Shown piece after piece: positions 55,025 through 62,308 of a stretch of DNA of 64,000 bases (its first letter is position 1; each line of letters starts with the position of its first letter). The stretch is from Fen-178 sp049516835 (lineage in GTDB: Bacteria; Acidobacteriota; Terriglobia; Bryobacterales; Bryobacteraceae): contig JBEKSR010000004.1 in the NCBI GenBank assembly GCA_049516835.1, forward strand, positions 9,241 through 73,240, written 5' to 3'. The position numbers and the translations under genes were made by a program. Under the pieces are notes generated by a model. The model was not told the origin of the DNA. It was given only the letters and a program-made list of their open reading frames with translations, and did no database searches.

Positions 55025-56410
55025 CTATTCGTAGACGCGGGCATTCTCCTCCCATTCCAACTTCCTGCAATTGCCTCGGAAGTATTCCAGAAATGCCGCG
55101 CAGATGATGGAACGTATCTTCCGACCTTTGCCAGATGTGAGTCCCCCGTAGGTCTTCCAATAAGTATCAAGCGCCAGAGGGTCTTTGCCGTTTTCGACAT
55201 CGGCCACCAGCCGCTTAAGCGCCGCGACAAGCTGCTCGAAGCTGGTCATGTCGGCGTACTTCCCCGCGGCGGCCATGAGCGCAGTCGTAAAGACTTCGCC
55301 CTCCGACAAAACTGTGCTGTCCAACCGACTCAACACCAGCGGGTGCAGTTGGCCGGTGATGATCTGCAACACTTGGATCACTTCGCCCATGTCTTCCACG
55401 GGCACCTCCAGGTACTCGCGTTCATCGCTGAGGAAGGCTTCCTTTTCACCGGTGGTCATTACCTGGGGGTTCTTCTGCATGTAGCCCTGGACACCGACGA
55501 TGAGGTTTGAGCCTTTAAACATGGCCCTTTCCAGCCTGTGATCCGCCGCCTTTTCCTGCTCCTTGACCAGTTGGATGCCCTGTTGTTCCAACAGCTTAAT
55601 CAGCGGAATATTCATTAGCTCAAGTTGAATCTTCGCGTTCATCTGGCGCTGTGCCCCATTGAGGAGAAGCATGAAGTGCAGAACACCGGAAAGATTGATC
55701 TTGTAAAAGACCTCCATCTGCTGCTGCCGGTGGAGAAGTTCGTTCACGCTACACGCCGCAGCGTGCTCCCGGAACATTTCACTCCAGATCCTCTCATCGA
55801 TGCAACCCATTTCGACCAGTTCGTCGCCCAGCGCAGCCATCAATACCGCGATGATATAGCACGTCGTTCGCTGTAGACCATCGATCAGCGTCCAGTCAGC
55901 CGCGACCTGCGGATCTTCGACGACTCCATCGTCGGCCACCGCCGCCACGCGCAGCGGCGGCACGTAGTAACCCTTCAGAATCGCCACAATTAGGCGCTGG
56001 TAAATCTGGTCTCGCGTGTGGTGAAACGTCTTGCGCTGGAACCAGTGCGACAGACCGGAGAACCGCGTCAGAAGAAATGCGACGGGGGCCAACGCATTGA
56101 CAACCATAGCGCCGGTCTTGGAATCGGGCAGGCCCTCACCGATGGTCTTGATACTGGCCTCCGGAATTTGAACGCCTTTCCGCTTAAGGAGCGCTACTAC
56201 TGTGCGGCATGCTTCCTGCAAATTGCTGTATTGTTCTCCGACCGGCACGCGCTTCGCTCTCTTGTTGTTAACCACGCTCGCCTCCTCCGCTCCGGCAACT
56301 CCAGTTTCGCGCGGTATTGTTGCATCAGCGTCTTCTCTGCTTATTCCTAGCTTCGTTAGAGCCACGACCGCCTTTTCACGATCGGTCATGGGCTTCCTTC
56401 CCCTTGCCAT
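55025..56410 (-). CDS. DUF262/DndB-like protein (ParB-superfamily motif), unknown function
   Basis: A 461-residue protein from ATG 56410, behind GGGAGGAAG. The core reads H-T-R-D-Q-I-Y-Q-R-L-I-V near residue 130 and P-P-L-R-V near residue 151, then L-I-D-G-L-Q-R-T-T-C at 175-184, matching the I-D-G-Q-x-R motif of DUF262 and DGQHR/DndB proteins with Leu in place of the first Gln. The N-terminus holds a M-T-D-R-E-K-A-V-V-A-L-T-K-L-G-I segment. No HNH end or partner gene is seen, unlike GmrSD or Dnd systems. The promoter is strong and the surroundings are accessory. Function unknown; phage defence is possible but only inferred. Confidence 0.75.
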   Translation of the reverse strand: MARGRKPMTDREKAVVALTKLGISREDADATIPRETGVAGAEEASVVNNKRAKRVPVGEQYSNLQEACRTVVALLKRKGVQIPEASIKTIGEGLPDSKTGAMVVNALAPVAFLLTRFSGLSHWFQRKTFHHTRDQIYQRLIVAILKGYYVPPLRVAAVADDGVVEDPQVAADWTLIDGLQRTTCYIIAVLMAALGDELVEMGCIDERIWSEMFREHAAACSVNELLHRQQQMEVFYKINLSGVLHFMLLLNGAQRQMNAKIQLELMNIPLIKLLEQQGIQLVKEQEKAADHRLERAMFKGSNLIVGVQGYMQKNPQVMTTGEKEAFLSDEREYLEVPVEDMGEVIQVLQIITGQLHPLVLSRLDSTVLSEGEVFTTALMAAAGKYADMTSFEQLVAALKRLVADVENGKDPLALDTYWKTYGGLTSGKGRKIRSIICAAFLEYFRGNCRKLEWEENARVYE

Positions 56411-56481
56411 AATCTTCCTCCCTTTTGTTGTTTCCGACTTTGCCCAACATGTTCTTCTGGGCCGCCTATCAATACAGGCCA

Positions 56482-56510
56482 ATCATAACAATAGGCCGTG
56501 TAAATGTCAA
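56482..56510 (-). promoter_or_regulatory. Sigma-70 promoter of the DUF262-like gene
   Basis: On the minus strand TTGACA (56510-56505), a 17-base spacer and TATGAT (56487-56482) form a near-consensus promoter 72 bases upstream of ATG 56410. Five AGGCC/GGCC units surround it (near 56476, 56494, 56544, 56566 and 56577), possible regulator sites. Confidence 0.65.
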
Positions 56511-56727
56511 GGCAAAAATTACGATGAAGCAAAAGAATTTACGGCCCAATAAATGAAGTACATTTGAGGCCAACATAAGGCCTTCCTTTTCAATCTGATA
56601 CGCGTCCATGCGCATTTGGTAGTGATTGCTCGGTCGCAGCCAGCCGGGCGCGACTGGGGCGTCCAGCGGACGGAAGACGAGAGTCAGCAAGAACACCCTA
56701 GCGGGCGGAACGGGCGTCTACAGACTC

Positions 56728-56916
56728 ATGTTCCGACTGACGGTGGAGGAAGGGAGCGCGGTTCTGCTTCCAAGGTCACAATTTGTGACCTTGCAGCGCG
56801 GCCAAAATATCAAGTACTGGCCGCCGTGTTCGACGAAGTACGGGGCGGTCATGCCCGCCAACGTCCTCCGGAGCTGCGTCGCAGTCCGAGCGAGCATATA
56901 CCTTGACATGTTCTGA
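56728..56916 (+). pseudogene. Remnant of an ORF6N-domain gene (copy 1)
   Basis: The frame F-R-L-T-V-E-E followed by R-S-Q-F-V-T-L-Q-R-G-Q-N-I-K-Y and G-A-V-M-P-A-N-V-L-R-S-C-V-A-V-R-A-S-I matches the second half of ORF6N (phage antirepressor-type) domains, which usually read F-T-E-x-G-V-x-M-L. Here F-T-E is C-S-T and the end is cut off at D-M-F. The DNA-binding first half is absent. Confidence 0.7.
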
Positions 56917-56930
56917 TAATCAGATAGTCT
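56903..56930 (+). promoter_or_regulatory. Promoter with palindromic operator of the AbrB/RelE-type operon
   Basis: TTGACA (56903-56908), a 16-base spacer and TAGTCT (56925-56930). Within the spacer TCTGAT-A-ATCAGA (56912-56924) is a perfect palindrome, a good operator for the AbrB-like antitoxin read from 56937. Confidence 0.55.
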
Positions 56931-56936
56931 GAGAGT

Positions 56937-57224
56937 ATGGCAGGAAAGACAAGTGCAACCATGAGGGAACCGATCGGCCGCGTTGGCCAGCTGCGCCAGG
57001 TGGTGATCCCCCGCGAGATTTTCGATAACCTTCGCATGCGTGAAGGGGATTTCGTGGCGTTCGCGAAGCACGGCAACGGTGTGCTCGTGAAGCCCCGGCG
57101 GGTTGTCGACCCCGACGACGTGCTGACCCCCACTGAAGCAAGACGCTTGCGCCAGAGTCTCAAACAGACACGCCAAGGGAAGACGCGGCCATGGGCCGAC
57201 ATAAGACATGAATTGGGTCTGTAG
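56937..57224 (+). CDS. AbrB/SpoVT-type antitoxin
   Basis: A 95-residue protein with a swapped-hairpin AbrB domain (G-R-V-G-Q-L-R-Q-V-V-I-P-R-E-I-F-D-N-L near residue 14) followed by V-L-V-K-P-R-R and an alpha-helical C-terminal tail (T-E-A-R-R-L-R-Q-S-L). It is read directly before a RelE-type toxin, overlapping by 17 bases. AbrB-type antitoxins bind their own promoter; a palindrome lies in the right place. Confidence 0.9.
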   Translation: MAGKTSATMREPIGRVGQLRQVVIPREIFDNLRMREGDFVAFAKHGNGVLVKPRRVVDPDDVLTPTEARRLRQSLKQTRQGKTRPWADIRHELGL

Positions 57225-57474
57225 GTTCAGTGCCAATGCCGAGCAGGACCTTCGCGGTCTCCCAAGAACTATCCAAAAACGCGTGGCTCGGGTTCTCACG
57301 GAGATGGCTGTCGATCCGTTCCATGGCAACGTAAAGGGACTCCAAGGTCCGGAGTGGAAGGGCGCATTCCGGAGGCGGATCGGCGACTATCGGGTTGTCT
57401 TCACCGCAGACCAGGCTCAAAGAACGGTCGTCATCCAGCAGATCTCTCTGCGATCTGGCGCGACCTACCGGTAG
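57208..57474 (+). CDS. RelE/ParE-family toxin
   Basis: An 88-residue protein with the RelE fold: F-S-A-N-A-E-Q-D-L-R-G-L near residue 7, then W-K-G-A-F-R-R-R-I-G-D-Y-R-V-V-F near residue 49 and V-I-Q-Q-I-S-L-R. The R-x-R-x-G-D-Y-R motif is conserved in ribosome-dependent mRNA interferases of this group. The paired antitoxin overlaps its start. Intact. Confidence 0.92.
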   Translation: MNWVCRFSANAEQDLRGLPRTIQKRVARVLTEMAVDPFHGNVKGLQGPEWKGAFRRRIGDYRVVFTADQAQRTVVIQQISLRSGATYR

Positions 57475-57488
57475 AAGCAAAGGGAGCC

Positions 57489-57752
57489 TTATGTGAGGTC
57501 CGGGTAGATGCTCTCCCGGCTCATGGCTTCGTCGGAGAGGACCGGGATATTAGGGTCATGGCTGTCAGCCCAGATGCGGAATTGCCGCGCCCACTCCTCG
57601 GGATCGGTTCTCTGCAAGTGCGCAATGGAAACGGGCGGCACTTGCTGGTCGGCAACTTCCAGCATCCACTGCTCAAGACTCAAGCCGCGGGCCTGCGCCT
57701 GGGCTTTGAAGGCAGCCTCCTTTTCCGGCGGCAGATTGAGTGTGACAGTCAT
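57489..57752 (-). CDS. Orphan antitoxin-like protein
   Basis: An 87-residue protein with N-terminal L-N-L-P-P-E-K-E-A-A-F-K-A-Q-A-Q-A-R-G-L-S-L-E-Q-W, typical of small antitoxins that stand before PIN toxins in Acidobacteriota, then an acidic stretch ending in S-D-E-A-M-S-R-E-S-I-Y. Such genes normally precede a vapC; here the next gene on the strand is the convergent RelE-type toxin, so the partner is missing. Confidence 0.75.
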   Translation of the reverse strand: MTVTLNLPPEKEAAFKAQAQARGLSLEQWMLEVADQQVPPVSIAHLQRTDPEEWARQFRIWADSHDPNIPVLSDEAMSRESIYPDLT

Positions 57753-57828
57753 AATTGCAGCCCTACGCCCTTAGGTTAGCGCAATTAGTCCACTGTGGTG
57801 GTGTCCACCGCGCGCGCCGTTCTTCCAG

Positions 57829-57873
57829 CCTCCTCGGATCTCAATCGAACGCCCACGCTCGGAACCGGTACTG
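57829..57873 (+). repeat. Degenerate copy of the alkyltransferase-like gene end
   Basis: The sequence around TCAATCGAACGCCCACGCTC at about 57837 matches the 3' end of the alkyltransferase-like gene (59606-59640) at roughly five of six positions by eye. No frame is preserved. A better copy is at 58590-58690. Confidence 0.5.
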
Positions 57874-57978
57874 GCGATCTGCCCGGATGCTCCCGGTGGC
57901 CCACTATGCAAGAAATGCGAAGCGGCCTCAGGCACTGCGCCTAAGGCCGCCAAAATCGGTCACGAACGAAGTGGGAGG

Positions 57979-58404
57979 TTAGCGGCGGGCCAGAACCATC
58001 ACCACCTCGGGCTTGCTGATCGCCGCCCTGTTGGCTCTTTCCTTTTCGTTGCGGGACATCCAGATCGAGCGGCCTTGGCCCGTGTAGCCGTCCCAAATCT
58101 GAGCGAGGAAGTAGTCGCTCCCGTAACGATGGAACGTGAGAAACGCTTTGCCAGCAGCCGCCGTACTCCCGGGCACACTGAGCGTGACGACGGTGGGCGT
58201 CGCGTCGCTGGATACGTTCCGAACCGTCAAAAACCTTTCGCCGTTACCTTGGCTCACCAAGTAGTCGCCCGCAGGCAGGGTGTGCCCGCCGACGACGAAG
58301 TCGAACGGCACGCTGGCCTTCAGCGTAATAGTCTGAGCCGACACCGGAGCAGCCAGCACAAACGCCAGCGCCGCCATTGACAAACATCCCAATACCTTTT
58401 TCAT
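57979..58404 (-). CDS. Secreted small protein of an acidobacterial family
   Basis: A 141-residue protein from ATG 58404 with a clear signal peptide (residues 1-23, ending A-P-V-S-A-Q). The mature part holds V-P-F-D-F-V-V-G-G-H-T-L-P-A-G-D-Y near residue 34 and ends in S-K-P-E-V-V-M-V-L-A-R, a combination seen in many Acidobacteriota genomes, from memory. It looks like a small periplasmic beta protein; function unknown. A GGGGAGT stands before the start. Confidence 0.82.
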   Translation of the reverse strand: MKKVLGCLSMAALAFVLAAPVSAQTITLKASVPFDFVVGGHTLPAGDYLVSQGNGERFLTVRNVSSDATPTVVTLSVPGSTAAAGKAFLTFHRYGSDYFLAQIWDGYTGQGRSIWMSRNEKERANRAAISKPEVVMVLARR

Positions 58405-58589
58405 TGTCTTCACTCCCCTACCTGATTTGTGAACGCCCACCTGCCGCAGCCACATCGGCTCGTGAATCCTTGCAGGAACGGCGAACTCTCGTTTTGGCGC
58501 TCACACCGGATTGGATTATGCGAAGGTGAACTTGGATGCAGCATTTATGCGCGCATCGAAAAAATTGGACTTGCAGGTTTTTGCGGCAG

Positions 58590-58690
58590 CGTCTTCAAAT
58601 CTCATTCGAACTCCCACGTGCGAAACCGGTGCTGGTGCTCCGCCATGTCCACGCGCCGGCCGCCACCTGGCCGTAGGTGGCCACCTTGCC
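58590..58690 (+). repeat. Fragment of the alkyltransferase-like gene with internal deletion
   Basis: 58590-58662 matches 59598-59670, and 58659-58690 matches 59838-59870, both parts of the alkyltransferase-like gene. The 167 bases between are missing, and the junction lies at a shared GGCCG. The fragment then runs into the second ORF6N remnant. Confidence 0.8.
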
Positions 58691-58888
58691 TTGGAGGAGG
58701 GGAAGGCCGTCCTTTATTCAGGGTCGCAATTTGCGACCTTGAAGCGCAGCCGGACCATCAAGTACCGGCCGCGCGTGTTCACGGAACACGGGGCGGTGAT
58801 GCTGGCGAACGTCCTTCGCAGTCCCGTCGCGGTCCGTGCGAGCATTCAGGTGGTGCGCGCCTTCGTGCACCTGCGCCGTCTCGCCGGC
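58682..58888 (+). pseudogene. Remnant of an ORF6N-domain gene (copy 2)
   Basis: The frame reads L-A-L-E-E-G-K-A-V-L-Y-S-G-S-Q-F-A-T-L, then R-V-F-T-E-H-G-A-V-M-L-A-N-V-L-R-S-P-V-A-V-R-A-S-I and R-A-F-V-H-L-R, the second half of an ORF6N domain and better kept than the copy at 56728. Its first half is replaced by the alkyltransferase-like fragment. It stops being coding at about 58888, just before the end of the convergent hydrolase gene. Confidence 0.75.
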
Positions 58889-58900
58889 TGCAAGCGCTTG

Positions 58901-59593
58901 TCAGGCAACCGGCGGTTCGTCATCGGGCAAGGCCCGAACAAACTCAGCGAACCGATCCGAATCTCGCAAAGGCTCACCATGTCCAAAACACACCACTGCG
59001 GGTTTCATCGCGGCCAGCTTCCGAACCGCGGCGCGGTTCATCCGCGGATCGGATGACGCAAACTCGGGCGGCTCAGTCAGACCGCTCCGCATCGTCGCAG
59101 GATTGCGATGAAACAAAACATCGCCAAGAACCAGCACGCGGTCGCTCTCGCGCCAGAACGCCAGATGTCCGGGCGTGTGTCCTGGCGTCTCGATCACGGC
59201 AAATCCACCAACCTCATCTCCATCGCGCAGTGAGCGAGACACAGGATGACCTGGGCCCGCAAGCCGTCGCGACACCCCCGCAATCCACGAACCTGGATGC
59301 GGCAACACTCGCGTCAGATCGCCGGTCTCGGCTGCTGTCCGATCTCCCTCCCCACACATGAACGGGACCCTGAAATGCCCGCATACAGCGTGACTGCAGC
59401 CCTGATGGTCGAAGTGTGCGTGCGTGATGACATGTCCTTTGATCGCCATCCCGGCAAGAGCGGACAGCAGTCGTCGCCTTGCGAACTTGACGCCCGAGTC
59501 CACCAGGATGTCCCGCAACACATACACGTTTACGGCATCCAAAGGCCCCAGGGATAATCGCAACAAATCGGTACTGACACGCTCGATCTTCAT
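58901..59593 (-). CDS. Metallo-beta-lactamase-fold hydrolase
   Basis: A 230-residue protein with T-H-A-H-F-D-H-Q-G near residues 57-65, H-T-P-G-H-L near residue 138, the G-D-V-L-F-H-R-N metal ligand near residue 157 and a final G-H-G-E-P. This is the glyoxalase II-like subgroup of the fold. No signal peptide, so cytoplasmic. Substrate unknown. It is followed by the ORF6N remnant on the other strand. Confidence 0.92.
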   Translation of the reverse strand: MKIERVSTDLLRLSLGPLDAVNVYVLRDILVDSGVKFARRRLLSALAGMAIKGHVITHAHFDHQGCSHAVCGHFRVPFMCGEGDRTAAETGDLTRVLPHPGSWIAGVSRRLAGPGHPVSRSLRDGDEVGGFAVIETPGHTPGHLAFWRESDRVLVLGDVLFHRNPATMRSGLTEPPEFASSDPRMNRAAVRKLAAMKPAVVCFGHGEPLRDSDRFAEFVRALPDDEPPVA

Positions 59594-59609
59594 GCCGCGT
59601 CCTCAAACT

Positions 59610-59975
59610 TCAATCGAACTCCCACCCGCGAAACCGGTGCTGGTGCTCCGCCATGTCCACGCGCCGGCCGCGAAAGCGGACGCCCTCCAGCTCGAGCCGC
59701 GTGCGCTGTTCCAGGCCCGCTTCGTACTTCAGCTTGATGGCGCCGCCCGCGCCCACCACGCGCTGCCACGGCAGCGAGTTTCCCGCCTTGCGCAGCACCT
59801 GCGCCACCTGCCGGTGAAACAAAGGGTACCCGGCGGCGGCCGCCACCTGGCCGTAGGTGGCGACCTTGCCGCGCGGAATCTGCCGCACCGCCTTGCGCAT
59901 GGCCGCATCCCGCGGCTCGCTCTTGGGTGCGCGAATCAGCCGCCGCGCCACTTCCCGATGCGTCAGTTCTCGCAT
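59610..59975 (-). CDS. Alkyltransferase-like protein (DNA-lesion binder)
   Basis: A 121-residue protein of the alkyltransferase-like (ATL) family from ATG 59975. It has R-Q-I-P-R-G-K-V-A-T-Y-G-Q-V-A near residue 31 and L-P-W-Q-R-V-V-G at residues 68-75, with Trp70 at the place of the catalytic Cys of Ogt. ATL proteins bind O6-alkylguanine and hand it to nucleotide excision repair rather than repairing it directly. It overlaps the PDZ protein gene by 13 bases. Pieces of its 3' end are duplicated at 58590 and 57829. Confidence 0.93.
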   Translation of the reverse strand: MRELTHREVARRLIRAPKSEPRDAAMRKAVRQIPRGKVATYGQVAAAAGYPLFHRQVAQVLRKAGNSLPWQRVVGAGGAIKLKYEAGLEQRTRLELEGVRFRGRRVDMAEHQHRFRGWEFD

Positions 59976-61174
59976 GGCGAGGCGCGCAGCAGTTCCTTCT
60001 CGACCGTGAGCGCGTAACAGCCGGACGTTTTCAGGTCTTGGAGCGAGAGCCCGTTCCAGTAAAGCGTGGCGGGCGTCCATGCCGGCGGCACCGTCACGCG
60101 CATTTCCGTCACGGTGCGGCTGATAATCTGGATTTCCTTCTCCGCCGGCGAGTACTGCGCCTGCACGCGCGCCGTGACCGCCGAATCGCGCTTGGGGAGA
60201 ACGACGCGGGTTTCCACGCGGATGCGCTCCTTGCCCCGCTGGACCAGCGCCACCACCGCTTTCTCCTCCACAATCTGCTCCATGGTTTCGGCGAACTGGC
60301 GCGCGTCCTGGATGGGCTTGCCGTCCAGCGCCACGATGCGGTCCCCCATTTTGAGCGGGCCGCTGTACTTTTCGGGAAGATGCGAAACCAGCACGCCCGG
60401 GCCGGGATCGGTGGCGCTGTAACCGAAGGCCCCCAGGTCGAGCATCGCGCCGGAGCCGCCCGCCACACGCGTCGAAGGAAGCACGTCGTTGCGCTCGCTG
60501 GCGTCGAACTTCGTCATCCGGATCCAGTAGCAGCGCGCGAACGCGGGCGAGTTGGTTTCGCAATCGATGGAGGCGGGGAACTCGTCGCGCTGGTGATGGG
60601 CCAGCCATTCGAAGACGTCGCCGTTGGTGATGCCGTTCGCCAGGCGCAACTCCAGGTTGATCCCCGCGGATTTCAGCTTTTCCGCGAGCGCCTGGTCGCC
60701 GGACTCGCCGATCCACAGCACCGGCGCATTGGTGAAATTGGCGGCGAACAAGCGGTTGGTATCGACAGCCGGTTTGGGCGAGCCGCCCAGGGCGATGCCG
60801 GCGGCCCACAGATCGGGAACGCGAGAGATGGCATAGAACACCACCGCCGCCGCGCTGCCGCGGCCCGCCAGGTACACGCGCCCCGGATCGACGCCCGCGT
60901 TCCGGATGGCCGCCTCCACCGCCGAGGCCAGCGCCTGCACCCGCAAATCGATGTTGGCATTCGCGGCGGGGCGCCCTCCGGGCCCGGCGGGCGCGATCAC
61001 CTGCCAGCCGAGGTCCTTTGTCCAGGTCCGCCACTGCGCGGCGTCCGCGCCGTCCACCAGTGCGATGGCGGGCGATTTTGCCGGCGCGGCCTGCGCGGCC
61101 GCGGCCCCGCGCGCGAGGAGGCTAATTATGCCGCAGACGAGAACGGATTTTCTTGACCAGCTTCTCGATTTCAT
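59963..61174 (-). CDS. Secreted PDZ-domain protein with hydrolase-like N-terminal half
   Basis: A 403-residue protein with a signal-like N-terminus (about residues 10-28), an alpha/beta region containing a G-V-D-P-G-R-V-Y-L-A-G-R-G-S-A-A-A motif near residue 95 that recalls esterase nucleophile elbows (the Ser follows Arg-Gly), and a PDZ domain around residues 250-330 (G-A-F-G-Y-S, P-G-V-L-V-S, K-M-G-D-R-I-V-A-L-D-G-K-P). The start at 61174 overlaps the upstream gene by 53 bases; a GTG at 61141 is an alternative. Substrate unknown. Confidence 0.78.
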   Translation of the reverse strand: MKSRSWSRKSVLVCGIISLLARGAAAAQAAPAKSPAIALVDGADAAQWRTWTKDLGWQVIAPAGPGGRPAANANIDLRVQALASAVEAAIRNAGVDPGRVYLAGRGSAAAVVFYAISRVPDLWAAGIALGGSPKPAVDTNRLFAANFTNAPVLWIGESGDQALAEKLKSAGINLELRLANGITNGDVFEWLAHHQRDEFPASIDCETNSPAFARCYWIRMTKFDASERNDVLPSTRVAGGSGAMLDLGAFGYSATDPGPGVLVSHLPEKYSGPLKMGDRIVALDGKPIQDARQFAETMEQIVEEKAVVALVQRGKERIRVETRVVLPKRDSAVTARVQAQYSPAEKEIQIISRTVTEMRVTVPPAWTPATLYWNGLSLQDLKTSGCYALTVEKELLRASPCEN

Positions 61175-61457
61175 CGGTCTTCTTGAGCGTGGAGATGGAG
61201 AGAACGTAGCGGTCGTTCTTCTCCAGTTCCTGCTTCAGTTGTTCCGCCAGGTCGGCCAACTGGGCTGCGTCCTTAAGGTTCTGTTTGTGCTCGGCCTTTA
61301 GAATCTCATCGCGTTGGACCTTCCCGTTGGGCAGGCGGACGTCGGTTTGGTCTTCAGTTGGGGATGGCGAGCGCGTCCCGCCGCGTTGCGCCACCGCAAA
61401 GCAGGAGACGGCCGCGAATGACAGCATCAGCGCACAGCGCCGTAACCAAGGTTTCAT
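61122..61457 (-). CDS. Small secreted coiled-coil protein
   Basis: A 111-residue protein from ATG 61457 with a signal peptide (R-R-C-A-L-M-L-S-F-A-A-V-S-C-F-A-V-A), a Thr/Ser-rich spacer, and a helical C-terminal half (L-A-D-L-A-E-Q-L-K-Q-E-L then I-E-K-L-V-K-K-I-R-S-R-L). Function unknown. The longer open frame reaching 61790 covers the VapBC locus on the other strand and is not supported. Confidence 0.65.
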   Translation of the reverse strand: MKPWLRRCALMLSFAAVSCFAVAQRGGTRSPSPTEDQTDVRLPNGKVQRDEILKAEHKQNLKDAAQLADLAEQLKQELEKNDRYVLSISTLKKTDEIEKLVKKIRSRLRHN

Positions 61458-61497
61458 GGGAGACCCTGCTGTTATGATAGCCCGGGCTGAGCACATA

Positions 61498-61566
61498 GGG
61501 GCCTGACCACTCTGTCCCAAGGCGCGCGTTTTTTTGCGCGCCGCGCGGACAGAGCGGTCTGTCCCC
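61498..61566. repeat. Palindromic element, family with GACAGACCG arms (copy 2)
   Basis: Arms of 20 bases, GGGGCCTGACCACTCTGTCC at 61498-61517 and its complement at 61547-61566, differ at three positions. A hairpin GGCGCGC/GCGCGCC with a T-rich loop lies between. It sits between the coiled-coil gene and vapBC. Confidence 0.85.
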
Positions 61567-61591
61567 GGGTCCGCCAGCATTGAGAACAACG

Positions 61592-61610
61592 GTACACGAG
61601 AATCGTGTAC
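61592..61610. promoter_or_regulatory. Probable VapB operator
   Basis: GTACACGA (61592-61599) and TCGTGTAC (61603-61610) form a perfect inverted repeat with a three-base centre, ending nine bases before the antitoxin ATG. Such sites normally bind the VapBC complex. Confidence 0.65.
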
Positions 61611-61619
61611 ACTAGAATC

Positions 61620-61838
61620 ATGCGGAATGTCACCTTCAGCGCCGACGAGGAGTTGATCGACAAGGCCCGCCTGCGGGCGCGCGGGGAAAAGAAGACCCTG
61701 AATGCCGTCTTTCGTGAATGGCTTCAGCGGTATGCCGGCAATTCGACGGCCGCGGCGGAATACCAACAGTTGATGCGCCGTCTCTCGCACGTCAAGGCCG
61801 GAGGCCCGTACACGCGAGACGAGATGAACGCCCGATGA
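61620..61838 (+). CDS. VapB-type antitoxin
   Basis: A 72-residue protein started at ATG 61620: a ribbon-helix-helix N-terminus (N-V-T-F-S-A-D-E-E-L-I-D-K-A-R then T-L-N-A-V-F-R-E-W-L-Q-R-Y-A) and a C-terminal tail (G-G-P-Y-T-R-D-E-M-N-A-R). It overlaps the toxin start (ATGA). A GTG five codons upstream is possible but lies inside the operator. Confidence 0.9.
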   Translation: MRNVTFSADEELIDKARLRARGEKKTLNAVFREWLQRYAGNSTAAAEYQQLMRRLSHVKAGGPYTRDEMNAR

Positions 61839-62266
61839 GGAGTATCGCGGGGCGATCTTTTCTGGACACCAACATTTTGGTCTACGCCTTCGACCCGAAG
61901 GCCAAATCCAAGCGCGAGTATGCCCAACTCAGGATCACCCGGGCTCTGGCGACACACGATGCGGTTATCAGTTTTCAGGTGGTGCAGGAATTCCTGAGTC
62001 TCGCCTTGCGCAAATTCCCCCGCCCCATGACCCAGCCGGAGGCGCAGGCTTATTTGTCTCAGGTGCTGCTGCCGCTCTGCGAGGTTTTCCCCGACGCCTC
62101 CCTGTATTCCAGCGCCCTCTCAATCGCGGATGAAACAGGGTGGACCTTTTACGATTCGCTGATCGTGAGTTCCGCGCTGGCGGCGGAATGCGGCGTCCTC
62201 CTCACGGAGGATTTGCAGCATGGCCGCTCCGTCCGCGGCATTGAGATCCGCAATCCCTTCCTGTAG
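61835..62266 (+). CDS. vapC: PIN-domain toxin VapC
   Basis: A 143-residue VapC ribonuclease with acidic active-site residues: Asp in S-F-L-D-T-N-I-L-V-Y-A near residue 10, Glu in V-Q-E-F-L near residue 50, Asp in Y-D-S-L-I-V near residue 110, and the final L-L-T-E-D-L-Q-H-G. Read in overlap with its antitoxin. Intact and complete. Confidence 0.94.
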   Translation: MRSIAGRSFLDTNILVYAFDPKAKSKREYAQLRITRALATHDAVISFQVVQEFLSLALRKFPRPMTQPEAQAYLSQVLLPLCEVFPDASLYSSALSIADETGWTFYDSLIVSSALAAECGVLLTEDLQHGRSVRGIEIRNPFL

Positions 62267-62308
62267 CCCTGCCGCTGATATCATGAAACACATAGGCGGG
62301 AATTCCAC

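Noticed and set aside
59976..61034. Extension of the alkyltransferase-like frame into a 474-residue protein
   Set aside because: The upstream part is antisense-like, Arg/Gly-rich shadow coding opposite the PDZ gene; the family starts at ATG 59975.
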